Positions 54,833 to 64,000 of a stretch of DNA of 64,000 nucleotides are shown piece after piece; within the stretch, counting starts at the first letter, position 1, and every line of letters begins with the position of its first letter. A program made the translations under genes and the position numbers. Below the pieces are notes generated by a model. The model was not told the origin of the DNA. It ran no database searches and worked only from the letters and a program-made list of their open reading frames with translations. This stretch comes from Oegoconia quadripuncta (taxonomy: Eukaryota > Arthropoda > Insecta > Lepidoptera > Autostichidae), in the NCBI GenBank assembly GCA_949316235.1, contig OX438748.1, positions 8,621,001 through 8,685,000 on the forward strand. The letters are read 5' to 3'.

Positions 54833-54924
54833 ATTTTAGTTTATATAAATTTTAGTTAAGAGTGTGTTTGTATTTGTGCTTTGTGTAAAAAAAAAAAAAA
54901 AAAATTTTACTATTTTTTTTTATA

Positions 54925-54940
54925 AATTTTAGGGGGTTGA
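54925..54940 (+). other. Gypsy polypurine tract
   Basis: A purine run (AGGGGG then TTGA) lies immediately before the 3' LTR. Confidence 0.55.
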
Positions 54941-55140
54941 TGTAGTGTGGTGTGTGTTATGCAAATGTGCATGTCAGCAATTTACTTTATATATATAAAC
55001 TTGTAACACGCGGCCGCGTCCCTTTTTATAACGATACTTGGTGAATATACGTAGTGACGTCCATAATGAAGAGTTTCATTTAAAAGTGATAAACCCTCTG
55101 CTCCTCCTACCTATCACCGGCGTGAAGACACCACTTTGCA
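54941..55140 (+). repeat. Gypsy 3' LTR (200 bp)
   Basis: It is base-for-base identical to 49352-49551 and followed by the AAAT target duplicate. Confidence 0.93.
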
Positions 55141-55144
55141 AAAT

Positions 55145-56185
55145 CGATCAAACATATCCATCCATATTGATCCATATATATACGAAGTATAAGTATGGAT
55201 CAAGCCGTAACTCGCTGATATAGCCTGTTCTCTAGATATGCAGATTTTCCGATTGTAAGTTTCGACAAAGATAAACAACGACAGGGAATTTCAGTCTAAT
55301 AGATTTCAGTTTGCCCATAGTTTCCTCTCACACTGCAAGCACAAACAAAATGCACATACAAAATGTGGTCAAGTTTTTATCCTCCCATTTTTTCCAATTC
55401 CAAAGACTAACACAGAAGCTTTAGGCAAAATACCATAACTTAGCAAAATTGATTTTCATGCGACTCGACTACTTCGTCTTTCTAAGTGGGCATATAGGTA
55501 TCTGTATGGGCAAAGTTATAAATTTTACGATTCCAGGGACTCCGTGACGGCGTCGCTCAGCGTAATGTTTATTTGAATAACATTCGACTTCGCCGCAGTC
55601 GTTTACGAGGGCGGCCTCCGTAATATATTTTCATTATGTCCCATTTATTCGGGGGTTGCCGATATTGACTCTTTATATGCTTACCTTCAAATGTTAACAA
55701 CGTATTCCGAGCTGGTTGCCAAATATAATCAGATTCCACTACATTTACATAATTTAGTATAGAGTTCGGGCACATGAGCGAAAGTGATGTGGTGCAATAT
55801 TTGTATTGTAACACTATTGTTTAGTGTGGCCATGGCTAAAACGACTCTTATTCTTGATGTGTTATTATTATCCAGATTTGGTCAGTAATGTAGAGTGTAA
55901 CTGGTTTAGAGAGATCCATTTATCTGTGTTGTTGGTTAGGTATACTTTAATTTATACTATATGTAAGTTTTTTATTTTATAAGTTATTGCATTTTGAATG
56001 ATTTAATTATTGTTATAAGTATGTGTTTTTGTTGACCAGGGTCCGTGCGTCATTTAGAGGGTCCACTTATAACTAGCATTGTATTGAACGGCTGCAACCC
56101 ATGATGAGTTGGAAACCTTTTGGCTCTACCTTGCGACACCGACAATTATATGGCAGTTACAATGTTTATAAAAAAAATGTCTAAA
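55145..56185. other. Intergenic, with LINE 3'-end-like phrases
   Basis: No gene was recognised. 56035-56160 (e.g. GACCAGGGTCCGTGCGTCAT, CTGCAACCCATGATGAGTTG) has the look of an older LINE 3' UTR, but no coding part is attached. Confidence 0.4.
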
Positions 56186-56189
56186 TAGA

Positions 56190-58672
56190 AATCCAAATCC
56201 AAAAAATCGCTCCGTCTGGTGACCACTACTTTGAACATAGCAATTAATAAAACGCTGAAAAGAGATATATCGTACGTGCCAGTAACTGAGTCACTACTCG
56301 ATCAATATAAGAGTAAAGTGACTGCGAAATTAGATTATTTACCGTACTGTGACGATCCTAATGTATTATATAAATCAGTTTTTGACATTTTAAAAACTGA
56401 AAGTAATAAGGTTTTCTTAGCAAAATCTGCTAAAATCAACAATTCCCTCGTTTTTAGTGATTGGGCGACGGTGGGAATTCACAAAAGTAGGCAAAAGTTA
56501 TATGAGCTTTATGATGAAAGGACATATAATAAAAGCGAAAGTTTTATTGAATATGTTAGGCAATACTCGAAAATATTCAAGCGAGCTTGTGCCACAGCAA
56601 AATCAAATTTTATAAATAATAAAATAAAGAATAGCGCGGACATAGTAAAGACAACTTGGAAAGTTATAAATAGCGAAACTGGCAAATTTAAAACTCTTAA
56701 CACTGATACGCGATTAAAAATTAATGATCGAATTCTAACTTCACAATTAGAAGTTGCAGAAGCTTTTGAAAAATTCTTTACTGATATCCCAATATTAACT
56801 ACAAATTCTCTGAATTCATGTCCCACACTCGCTGAATCGCTACTTAAACAAAATGTGGAGATTTGTGACTCCCATTTTAAATTTAATCATGTAAGTCCTA
56901 TAGACATCTTAAAAGCATTTCGTTCTTTAGACAAGAAAAAAACTGCCGACCTTCACGGTTTATCAGTAAAAATTATTAGTGCCGTAATTGATTGTATTTC
57001 ACCACACTTAGCTTATATCTTTAATAAATGTACTGATGATGGCATATTTCCTGATCTCATGAAGCACAGTAAAGTCATACCTTTATTTAAAGCCGGTAGT
57101 ACATCAGACCCCTCTAATTTTAGACCTATTTCAATACTACCGACTCTCAGCAAAATCTTTGAAAAAATTATATTAAATCAGATATCGAGTTATTTTTACA
57201 GTAACAATCTAATGTCATATAAACAATTCGGTTTTACAAGGGGCCGCTCGACAACCGATGCAGGTGTCGAGCTCTTACAATATATTTTTGAGGCTTGGGA
57301 AGATGCGCGGGATGCAATAGGAGTATTTTGCGACTTGTCCAAGGCCTTTGATTGCGTTCATCACGACACTTTAATCAGGAAATTACGTCATTATGGTGTA
57401 ACCGGCCGAGCTCTCGACCTTCTGAATTCTTATTTGAGTAACCGAGTTCAGAGGGTTGATATCAGTGGTAATACATCGTCAGGGTCGACAGTCTGTATGG
57501 GCGTCCCACAAGGCTCCATTCTCGGACCATTTTTGTTTTTGGTTTACATAAATGACTTGCCAAACCTTGTAAACGATAAACATGAAATAGTATTGTTTGC
57601 TGACGATACCTCTGTAATGTTTAAAGTAAATAGACTAAAATTAAATTATGACGACGTGAACAATGCTATTTCTCAAATAGTAGAATGGTTTACGGCAAAT
57701 AATTTGTTACTGAATGAGAAAAAAACTAAATGTGTAAAATTTGTACTGCCTAATGTCAGGGAGGTGCCCACAAATATAATGATAAAAAATGTCACTCTAG
57801 ACCTTGTTGAGTCCACTGTATTTTTGGGCATTACTTTGGACGCCAAATTACAATGGGGTCCTCATATCCATAAATTGGCGAAGAAGCTCAGCTCTGCAGC
57901 GTATGCAGTCAAAAAAATTAGACAAATATCGGACGTAAATACTGCTAGATTAGTATATTTTAGTTATTTCCATAGCCTGATGTCTTACGGTATCTTGCTG
58001 TGGGGAAATGCCGCGGATATCAATACAATCTTTGTTTTACAAAAACGAGCCGTTCGCGCAATTTATCAATTGAGACCTGCAGTGTCACTTAGAGATAGAT
58101 TTAAAGAGTATAATATTCTAACCTTTTCGTCACAGTACATTTTTGAAAATCTAATATATGTCAAAAAAAATATAGCATCATTTAGGAAAAATAGTGATAA
58201 ACATGATGTCAATACAAGAAATAAAGATAAACTGGCAGGTCACATAAGTCGCCTCCACAAAGTCAGTAATTCATTCAAAGGGTTATGTATACGCTTTTTC
58301 AATAAAGTTCCTGTTGATATACAAAATCTTCCTTTCAATAAATTTAAAGATACTATAAAACAGAAACTTATTAAGAAAGCATATTATAAAATATCAGATT
58401 ATTTAGATGATAAACAATCATGGACATAACCAGCCCGTTCGCATAACCAGGCTATTTCACAATTAATAATGAAATATTATAATATAAAATAATAATTTTG
58501 TAATATAAAAACCTTTTTTAAAAAGAGCGACCTCTCGAGTTTCTTGCTTGTTCTTCTCAGGGGAAAATTGCCTTTTGAACAAGCAGTAGCTTTAAAAATG
58601 TAAAATCTGACTATTTTAAGTGTACCCTGTGTACCTACAAAATAAAGCATTTTTTGATTTTGATTTTTGATT
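56190..58672 (+). mobile_element. CR1/Jockey-group LINE, 5'-truncated
   Basis: This non-LTR retrotransposon lacks its first ORF and endonuclease. It holds an intact reverse transcriptase frame and ends with AATAAAGC then TTTTTGATTTTGATTTTTGA, a tail usual for this group. A short diverged fragment of the same family is at 18885-19035. Confidence 0.85.
56219..58429 (+). CDS. LINE reverse transcriptase (C-terminal part of ORF2)
   Basis: This 736-codon open frame has no defects. The non-LTR RT motifs in order are: SNFRPISILPTLSKIFEKII (~300), QFGFTRGRSTTDA (~340), FCDLSKAFDCVHHDTL (~378), MGVPQGSILGPFLFLVYIND (~425), LFADDTSVMF (~460, catalytic Asp pair), and WFTANNLLLNEKKTK (~495). After the RT a C-terminal helical region (LQKRAVRAIYQLRP, SLRDRFKEYNILTF) is typical of this group. 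The displayed start is only the first Met in frame; the real ORF2 began upstream and was lost by 5' truncation. It copies its RNA at the target site. Confidence 0.88.
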   Translation: MTTTLNIAINKTLKRDISYVPVTESLLDQYKSKVTAKLDYLPYCDDPNVLYKSVFDILKTESNKVFLAKSAKINNSLVFSDWATVGIHKSRQKLYELYDERTYNKSESFIEYVRQYSKIFKRACATAKSNFINNKIKNSADIVKTTWKVINSETGKFKTLNTDTRLKINDRILTSQLEVAEAFEKFFTDIPILTTNSLNSCPTLAESLLKQNVEICDSHFKFNHVSPIDILKAFRSLDKKKTADLHGLSVKIISAVIDCISPHLAYIFNKCTDDGIFPDLMKHSKVIPLFKAGSTSDPSNFRPISILPTLSKIFEKIILNQISSYFYSNNLMSYKQFGFTRGRSTTDAGVELLQYIFEAWEDARDAIGVFCDLSKAFDCVHHDTLIRKLRHYGVTGRALDLLNSYLSNRVQRVDISGNTSSGSTVCMGVPQGSILGPFLFLVYINDLPNLVNDKHEIVLFADDTSVMFKVNRLKLNYDDVNNAISQIVEWFTANNLLLNEKKTKCVKFVLPNVREVPTNIMIKNVTLDLVESTVFLGITLDAKLQWGPHIHKLAKKLSSAAYAVKKIRQISDVNTARLVYFSYFHSLMSYGILLWGNAADINTIFVLQKRAVRAIYQLRPAVSLRDRFKEYNILTFSSQYIFENLIYVKKNIASFRKNSDKHDVNTRNKDKLAGHISRLHKVSNSFKGLCIRFFNKVPVDIQNLPFNKFKDTIKQKLIKKAYYKISDYLDDKQSWT

Positions 58673-58753
58673 GATACAAACCAACCTATTCGCGCTGCGC
58701 TATCCAGGTGGTGGGTTATGCCCTTCTCCTCAGTAAGGACATAATGATATATA

Positions 58754-59056
58754 TATTTTTTTATCCACAACGGGTTAGCACTTGACTTCAATCACACCTG
58801 ATGTTAAGTGAAGATGAGGCCGCAGATGGTAGCGTACTGACCCGGAAACCCCATGTTATTTGGGGGACTTGCTATTAACATAGCTGTTTGGCGGCAGATT
58901 TAGATAAGATGGTGGTAGGTAGTCAGGCGGACATTTAATATGCCCTACCACCAACCAAACCGAGTACTAAATATGTACCCCGCTGGACATCGAACCCGCG
59001 ACCTCCGAAACATAAACCCAATGTTGTTTACATTGAGCCACGGAGGTGGTTAAAAA
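58754..59056 (-). mobile_element. tRNA-derived SINE (group C), with deletion
   Basis: The minus strand has the head GGTTTATGTTTCGGAGGTCG, B box CGGGTTCGATGTCCAGCGG, then ACTCGGTTTGGTTGGTGGTA and TGTCCGCCTGACTACCTACC. The segment between 'GCTAT' and 'TAACATAGC' is shortened. The tail GATTGAAGTCAAGTGCTAAC ends in T/A-rich sequence. Confidence 0.82.
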
Positions 59057-59059
59057 ATG

Positions 59060-61135
59060 TGATGGAGTTATAATCTTTAAGTATTTTTTTTATTATTTAT
59101 ATAAATAATTATCTACAGATAGCTCTTCTGCATGGAAGAAAATAACAGGTTTATACATTGAGACCTATGGTAGACTCTTTTATACTGAAAAAGACTGGGT
59201 TTTTCCTTCCTGTCTGTCTGTATATACTTTCTAATCGCAGTTTACAAAAAACGAAGTATATTCTATCTCTATTCGTATATCCACTGATACATAGGTACAC
59301 CAGGTGTAAGTTGAGTATATTACAGGCTGAGTATGTTTCAGTCGGCAACCTCATTGCGGTTCCAGTCAGTCACGCAGGAGCGCTCGGCCGACCAAGTTAT
59401 CTAGTTTTAAATTAAACACCATTTCGTGTTTTCTTCAAAAGAGCAGGTAGTGAAACGAATTAAGGGATTATAATTATAAATTTGTATTTTTTTAATACGG
59501 TAATAAAGTTAATAAACGGTTAATAAAGCGGTATTTTAATTTGAACATTCAAGGCTTGATGAGTCATAACTTTGGCTTATAGATTTTGTGTAATAGTTTT
59601 TATAATGATGCTGTTGAAAATAAAAAATAAAATATGCATTGGAAATACCTTGATATTTTCATATAGATAAATGAACGAGTAAATTTTTGTGCATAAAAAA
59701 AATTTGCAGCCCCTTTCTTGTTATGATCTATTTCATAACAGGATTCTCTGTTATGTTCAGGTTAAAAAAATTATATGATAACCTGAATCGTAATCATAAC
59801 AATTTTTTTTGTGGAAAATAAAACAAATACTTTCATTTATTACTATTGCTTTTTATAATACATACAAATTTTAAAATAACATTGATTATATTCACCAATT
59901 ATGTTAGGTAAACTTAAAAAAAAAACTCCTAAATAAAGTCGAAGACGTAGGATAAATTTTTCATGTAAGAATTACTTTTAAGACTGCATTCATAAGTAAT
60001 AAAGTTTATTTATTGATGGCTCATTTTACATAATATTTTTTTACAATTTTGTTTAACTAATAAAGTTTACGGATAAAACTAAATATAGGAAATTAAGTAG
60101 ACCTCTCACCTCTGTACTAGGCTGCTACCTGTATCATAGTAATAAAACTATTGTTTTAGTTATATATAAGTTATATAAGTTGTTAAGTGAACTTAGATGA
60201 AAATAAATGCTTATTTATCTATCTTATTTATTAACATCAGAACTACAACAATTTTCAATATAGATAGATACGTATTACTTACTATTCAAATACTTTTTAT
60301 TACACAAGATACTTCAAAATAAATACTACATACATGCTATAAAGAAACATTGTTAAATTGAATTGAGTTATCCGTAACATATAACCATAATAGCATAGAG
60401 AGTGTTAGTAGCGGTGCGTATCCACTTTTTCTTAATGATGCTGATAGATGAAGAAGAATGCGATGGTGGAACGATGGGGCATCGCTTCTTAGCGAAGACA
60501 AATGTCGTGCATTATTTCCAAAGAGATAAACGGACCGCTTTCGACGTCCTAGTCAGATTATATTACAAGATAACTATATTGAGTGTGGACTGTGTGCTGA
60601 GGCAGATCGGACCCGGTGATTAAGTACTTTGATTATTTCTTTACCTATTTTTCTAGAAGTTTCGTAGCGATCTGTGTAGCAAATGCTACGATGGTTTAGT
60701 AACAGCTACTAGTAGCAATAACACCTAAGTTGTAATTAATCCGTATCGTAAATGATAAGATGGGACACCTATGGATTCTTCTGGTATCAGTCCATTTGTC
60801 ACCGCCACTTGCATTTTTTAAAATTTTCAAGTGAATGAAGCAAAAGGGGTGTGTCAGGAACGTAGCAAGTGGAAGTCTATGAACTCTGCCTCTTACGGGA
60901 AACAGGCGTGACTTTATGTATGTATGCACTAACAATTGTTTACACCAAGACATGTTAACACACATTAAGTAATTTGATCCAGTTAACTGTAACAATCACT
61001 TACAGGTAAACACCATAAGCACTAACAATACATATATATAACCCCGTATAACCTGTAGGAGCTACAAGGGTCGCTATCGCTCAAAAAGTATGAGGAAATT
61101 AGCAAGCATGCTAAATTACTTCTTCTTCAATTTAA
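59060..61135. other. AT-rich intergenic sequence
   Basis: No gene was recognised. 59735-59810 has a loose inverted repeat (TTCAGGTTA / TAACCTGAA) that may be a MITE remnant. The frame at 60402-60623 has no family motif. Confidence 0.4.
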
Positions 61136-61139
61136 TAGC

Positions 61140-61430
61140 TTTGCTCTTGTCGGTGCAGTAATGACCACGTCTCTCTACTTTCCGCCCTCGTTTTAACCTC
61201 TTGATACGACACGACATTCACCTTTTCTTTCACTTGGACAAAGTAATTACGCCTAGGTCTTCCTCTTCCTCTATTTCCTTCAATCTTTCCCTCAATTATG
61301 TTCTTCAAAAAAATATCGTGTCATATCAAGTGACCTATCATCTTTCCTCTTCGGTTCTCAACTGTGGCTAACAGGCATCTCTTCTCCTTTACCATCATTA
61401 ACACCTCTTCATTTGTTCTAAATTACTATG
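61140..61430 (-). mobile_element. Decayed LINE C-terminal fragment
   Basis: Minus-strand translation gives RRGKMIGHLI, then after a stop NIIEGKIEGNRGRGRPRRNY and ESRETWSLLHRQ. This is the GKxxGKRxRGRPR...W.HR pattern that ends several insect LINE reverse transcriptases. It is broken by stops. Confidence 0.65.
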
Positions 61431-61612
61431 AAGGGAAAAATAAAAAAAAATATATCAAAAAATAAAATAAACGACTTCACTGAATCAGACACTACAGAGT
61501 AAAATATAATTTTATTGAAACGTTCGTATCTCTCAATCGGTTATTTTCAATGTTCAGTCAGTGTCATAACTATTATTATTTCTACTACATAATATTGAAA
61601 AAATCTCTCCGG

Positions 61613-61920
61613 CCGCGATGGCAACTGAGTTTGGTAACCAATTGCTGAAAAGTATTGAATATTCTTGTTAGACAACCAGTTGCCAAAGACGAATGCCTAT
61701 TCTTGTTACACAACTATAGTTGCTAACAGGAATTCACATTCTCATTCATAACTAGGAACCATAAGGTTGTTAAAAAAATCTATTACTTATGTCATTTCTG
61801 CGGAAGGTTTTTTAATACCGTTTAATAAATCTATGACAGCGAAAGTTTGGCAACTGGTTGTCTAACAAGAATATTCAATACTTTTTGGCAGCTGGTTACC
61901 AAACTCGTTTGCAATCGCGG
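61613..61920. mobile_element. 308-bp MITE with 75-bp terminal inverted repeats
   Basis: CCGCGATGGCAACTGAGTTT at 61613 is mirrored from 61920 (CCGCGATTGCAAACGAGTTT on the opposite strand). The arms stay matched through AAAGTATTGAATATTCTTGT to GACAACCAGTTGCCAAA (61613-61687 and 61846-61920). The ~160-bp centre is non-coding. There is no clear target duplication. Confidence 0.8.
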
Positions 61921-62429
61921 TCAGAGGGGAAAAAATATCTTTCGAAGGCCAGCGCCAATGTGTATTTATAATTCAGATTGATTTAACATAAATTTTTACC
62001 AGTAGCGCCGATTTTGAAAGAAATTTCGTGCACTAACACGAAGTGACAGTAATAATGTTATGTACAGGGTACAGTTTAAAACTCATAAGTAGTCGTGTAG
62101 TACAAGCTACCAGTAGATTGCACTAATAGTGTGGTGTTAAATAAATATATGTCTATGTCTATGTCAATACGGGTGTATTTTATAGTTGGTAAATACTATA
62201 ATAATATAAAGTGAAGATAAAAACACATAAACTAAGCCTACAAACTATAACTAGGTAATTTAACTGCACTTAAAACATATAATATATTATTAGTATAAGT
62301 ATAGTAGTAAATACAGGCTAACATAATGTAATGTCTGTTTAAACGAACTTTTACATAATACGATGAAGTTCTATGTTTCATTCTTACATCTCATTAAATA
62401 GTAATAAACAATAAATGTCTTTGCACATA
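61921..62429. other. AT-rich intergenic sequence
   Basis: No gene or clear repeat was recognised. Confidence 0.4.
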
Positions 62430-62668
62430 CACACAGCGCCATCTAGTTCTACACTAAGCAACTAGGCTTGTATTATACATACCAGATGGTTGATAAACTA
62501 CACAAATACATTTTTTTTTGTAAATAAATACACATATAAATGAAAAACATCCATAACTCGGGAACACAGTCATGTTTGTATTCATCATACAAACATATGC
62601 CCCTAGCGGAATTTGAACCCGCGACCTTTTGGTGTAGCAGCAGAGTTACAACCTCTACATTTCTTTCT
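62430..62668 (-). mobile_element. tRNA-derived SINE (group B), fullest copy
   Basis: The minus strand has the head CTGCTGCTACACCAAAAGGT and B box CGCGGGTTCAAATTCCGC, then TTTGTATGATGAATACAAAC (shared with group A), TATTTACAAAAAAAAATG and ATCAACCATCTGGTATGTAT. The tail is TTGCTTAGTGTAGAACTAGA. Confidence 0.8.
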
Positions 62669-63049
62669 CTTCTATATACTACTCAAACAGAATATTGTCC
62701 TCTTATTTTAGTATGAAACACAATTTTTTAAATATCAATTAGGTGTGTACTTACATTTTCATTGGTAGATGAATTCACGAATTTAATTTATTGCAGGTTG
62801 CAGGAGAATATTTCTTTTTGTTCACTGGGAGCAATGGTGACCGATGGCATAAAGTCCAGAAACCTCGTCTTAAATAATACGATCTCCACGTGGATTCATT
62901 CCATTTTAGGCTAAAATGCGTGATCAAAAAATGATTACCTATCAGAAAATTCTCTTTCATTTAACCTAGTATAATAAGGAATAGTAGTTCAACAAACAGA
63001 CAGAATTATTGCAGTAATCTTATAATATTGTACATACAATAGTAACACT

Positions 63050-63205
63050 GTCTGTCAGTCTGTTACCTTTTTCAAATCATGCCACGGTTCAACCGATTTT
63101 CATGAAATTTTATGTAGAGGTAGTTTTTCTAATTTTATCGCGAACGATGTCATGATGGTACCTTCCTTATTTAAACAATAAAGCGTATTTGATTTGATTT
63201 GATTT
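63050..63205 (+). repeat. Dispersed repeat ending in (GATTT)n
   Basis: 'GGTTCAACCGATTTTCATGA' and 'AATAAAGCGTATTTGATTTG' followed by GATTT units look like a LINE or satellite-like 3' tail. No coding part is attached. Confidence 0.5.
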
Positions 63206-64000
63206 TATACCTATCACGACAAAACGACTGAACCGAAATATCAGCTGAAATTGTACTGGGAAGCAGATATTATAAAATAATTTTATTAAGGTCAAATCTG
63301 TAGTTTCCAAAGTTTACCTACATAAATAATACCAACAAATTTGCGAATTAAAAACATATGAGCGAAGTCGTAGGTAAATACTAGTACATCGAATGATGCC
63401 TCTCACATTTCGTGCGAAACAAGTACGGAACTACTGATGTAGTATATGCATACCATGCAGTAGATAAAGTTCTTCAGAGTTATAATTTTGAGATGGAGAC
63501 GTGCCTCCATTTTTTCTACTGTGGTTCATACATTTAATTAATCACCAGTTTATACAGACTTGCCAGTGTAGGGACTTTTGAAGTATATCAAGTTCAATTC
63601 AAAGACCGAAAATGATTAGTAATTTGCTGACTGCACATACCTACTAAATTTGTCATATAAAGCAGGCAGAAACTCAAAAATTCATAGTGTATCGAGATAC
63701 TGATTGGAAGAAACAGCACAGCGCTCCAATGATGTCGTCGGTAAGTATCATCGTTACAATATAGGTTCAATCTTATTATTACTATTTTCTTGTTTTTGCC
63801 TCATAATTTTACTTTATTATACGTTTACTTGATTACCTATTTCAAAAACATAATATAAGTATTTATCTATTTCGTTTTGTAAATATGTACAAAATTCTCT
63901 GTGCCCTTATGTTGCATTGATTGTAAATAAATGAATATAAGTACATGTACAATTTTAATTTTGTGTACATAGGTATGCTATCTATAATAGTTTCAATAAT
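63206..64000. other. AT-rich sequence to the window edge
   Basis: No gene, RNA or repeat was recognised with confidence. Confidence 0.4.

Larger units (their letters stand above)
49352..55140 (+). mobile_element. Ty3/Gypsy LTR retrotransposon, complete, very young
   Basis: The element is 5,789 bp, bounded by two identical 200-bp LTRs (TG...CA) and a 4-bp target duplication AAAT (49348-49351 and 55141-55144). Order: LTR, primer-binding site, small membrane-protein ORF, gag, protease-RT-RNase H, integrase, polypurine tract, LTR. There is no env. Gag lacks a zinc knuckle and ends in an RG-rich region, as in the 412/mdg1 group. Frames shift twice (gag to pol, pol to integrase). Confidence 0.93.

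Noticed and set aside
54833..54940. An env gene after the Gypsy integrase
   Set aside because: Only about 100 AT-rich bases separate the integrase stop from the 3' LTR, so there is no room for env.
60402..60623. 73-codon frame with FLAKTNVVHYFQRDKRTAF
   Set aside because: It reads somewhat like protein, but I recognise no family and see no supporting gene structure.

Overview
The window is nuclear DNA from an insect, most likely a moth or butterfly (Lepidoptera). It is AT-rich and intron-rich. It is packed with tRNA-derived SINEs, RTE-type LINE 3' ends with (GAT)n or AATAAA-like tails, small inverted-repeat elements, and the 'GGGTTCCGTA' and 'CCCAGCAGTGGGA' repeats typical of lepidopteran genomes. 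No species can be named from the sequence alone. There is no sign of bacterial operons or CRISPR.

Left part (1-11 kb, minus strand): the first 18 coding exons of the cytoplasmic dynein 1 heavy chain gene (Dhc64C/DYNC1H1 orthologue). They run from the ATG at 10978 down to 543 and encode about 842 residues of the N-terminal tail. The rest of this roughly 4,600-residue protein lies beyond the left edge. Junctions are in phase throughout; one intron uses a GC donor. The introns hold an array of about a dozen ~19-bp units that repeats the exon 10 splice donor, two small inverted-repeat elements, and a SINE plus LINE cluster.

Middle (11-39 kb): I see no protein gene. The region holds SINEs of three groups, four copies of a ~390-bp inverted-repeat element (one interrupted by a SINE), a pair of ~150-bp foldback MITEs, a ~290-bp tandem duplication, LINE debris, and one apparently intact U6 snRNA gene (37572-37677, minus) with a TATA box and a T6 terminator.

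Right part (39-64 kb): mobile elements dominate. A ~1.9-kb Tc1/mariner-superfamily element with ~285-bp terminal inverted repeats (39387-48019) is split by a complete BEL/Pao retrotransposon (39574-46280) lying in its left repeat. The BEL LTRs differ only in a poly-T length, but its gag-pol frame carries one in-frame amber codon. The mariner transposase carries a frameshift. Next comes a Ty3/Gypsy retrotransposon (49352-55140) with two identical 200-bp LTRs and a 4-bp target duplication. Before gag it carries a small ORF for a predicted myristoylated single-pass membrane protein, the most interesting coding feature here. A 5'-truncated CR1/Jockey-group LINE (about 56190-58672) follows, then SINE, LINE and MITE remnants in AT-rich sequence to the end.

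Overall: one essential motor-protein gene and one snRNA gene lie in a repeat-rich region with very recent LTR insertions. Family assignments come from recognising motifs by eye, without database searches.
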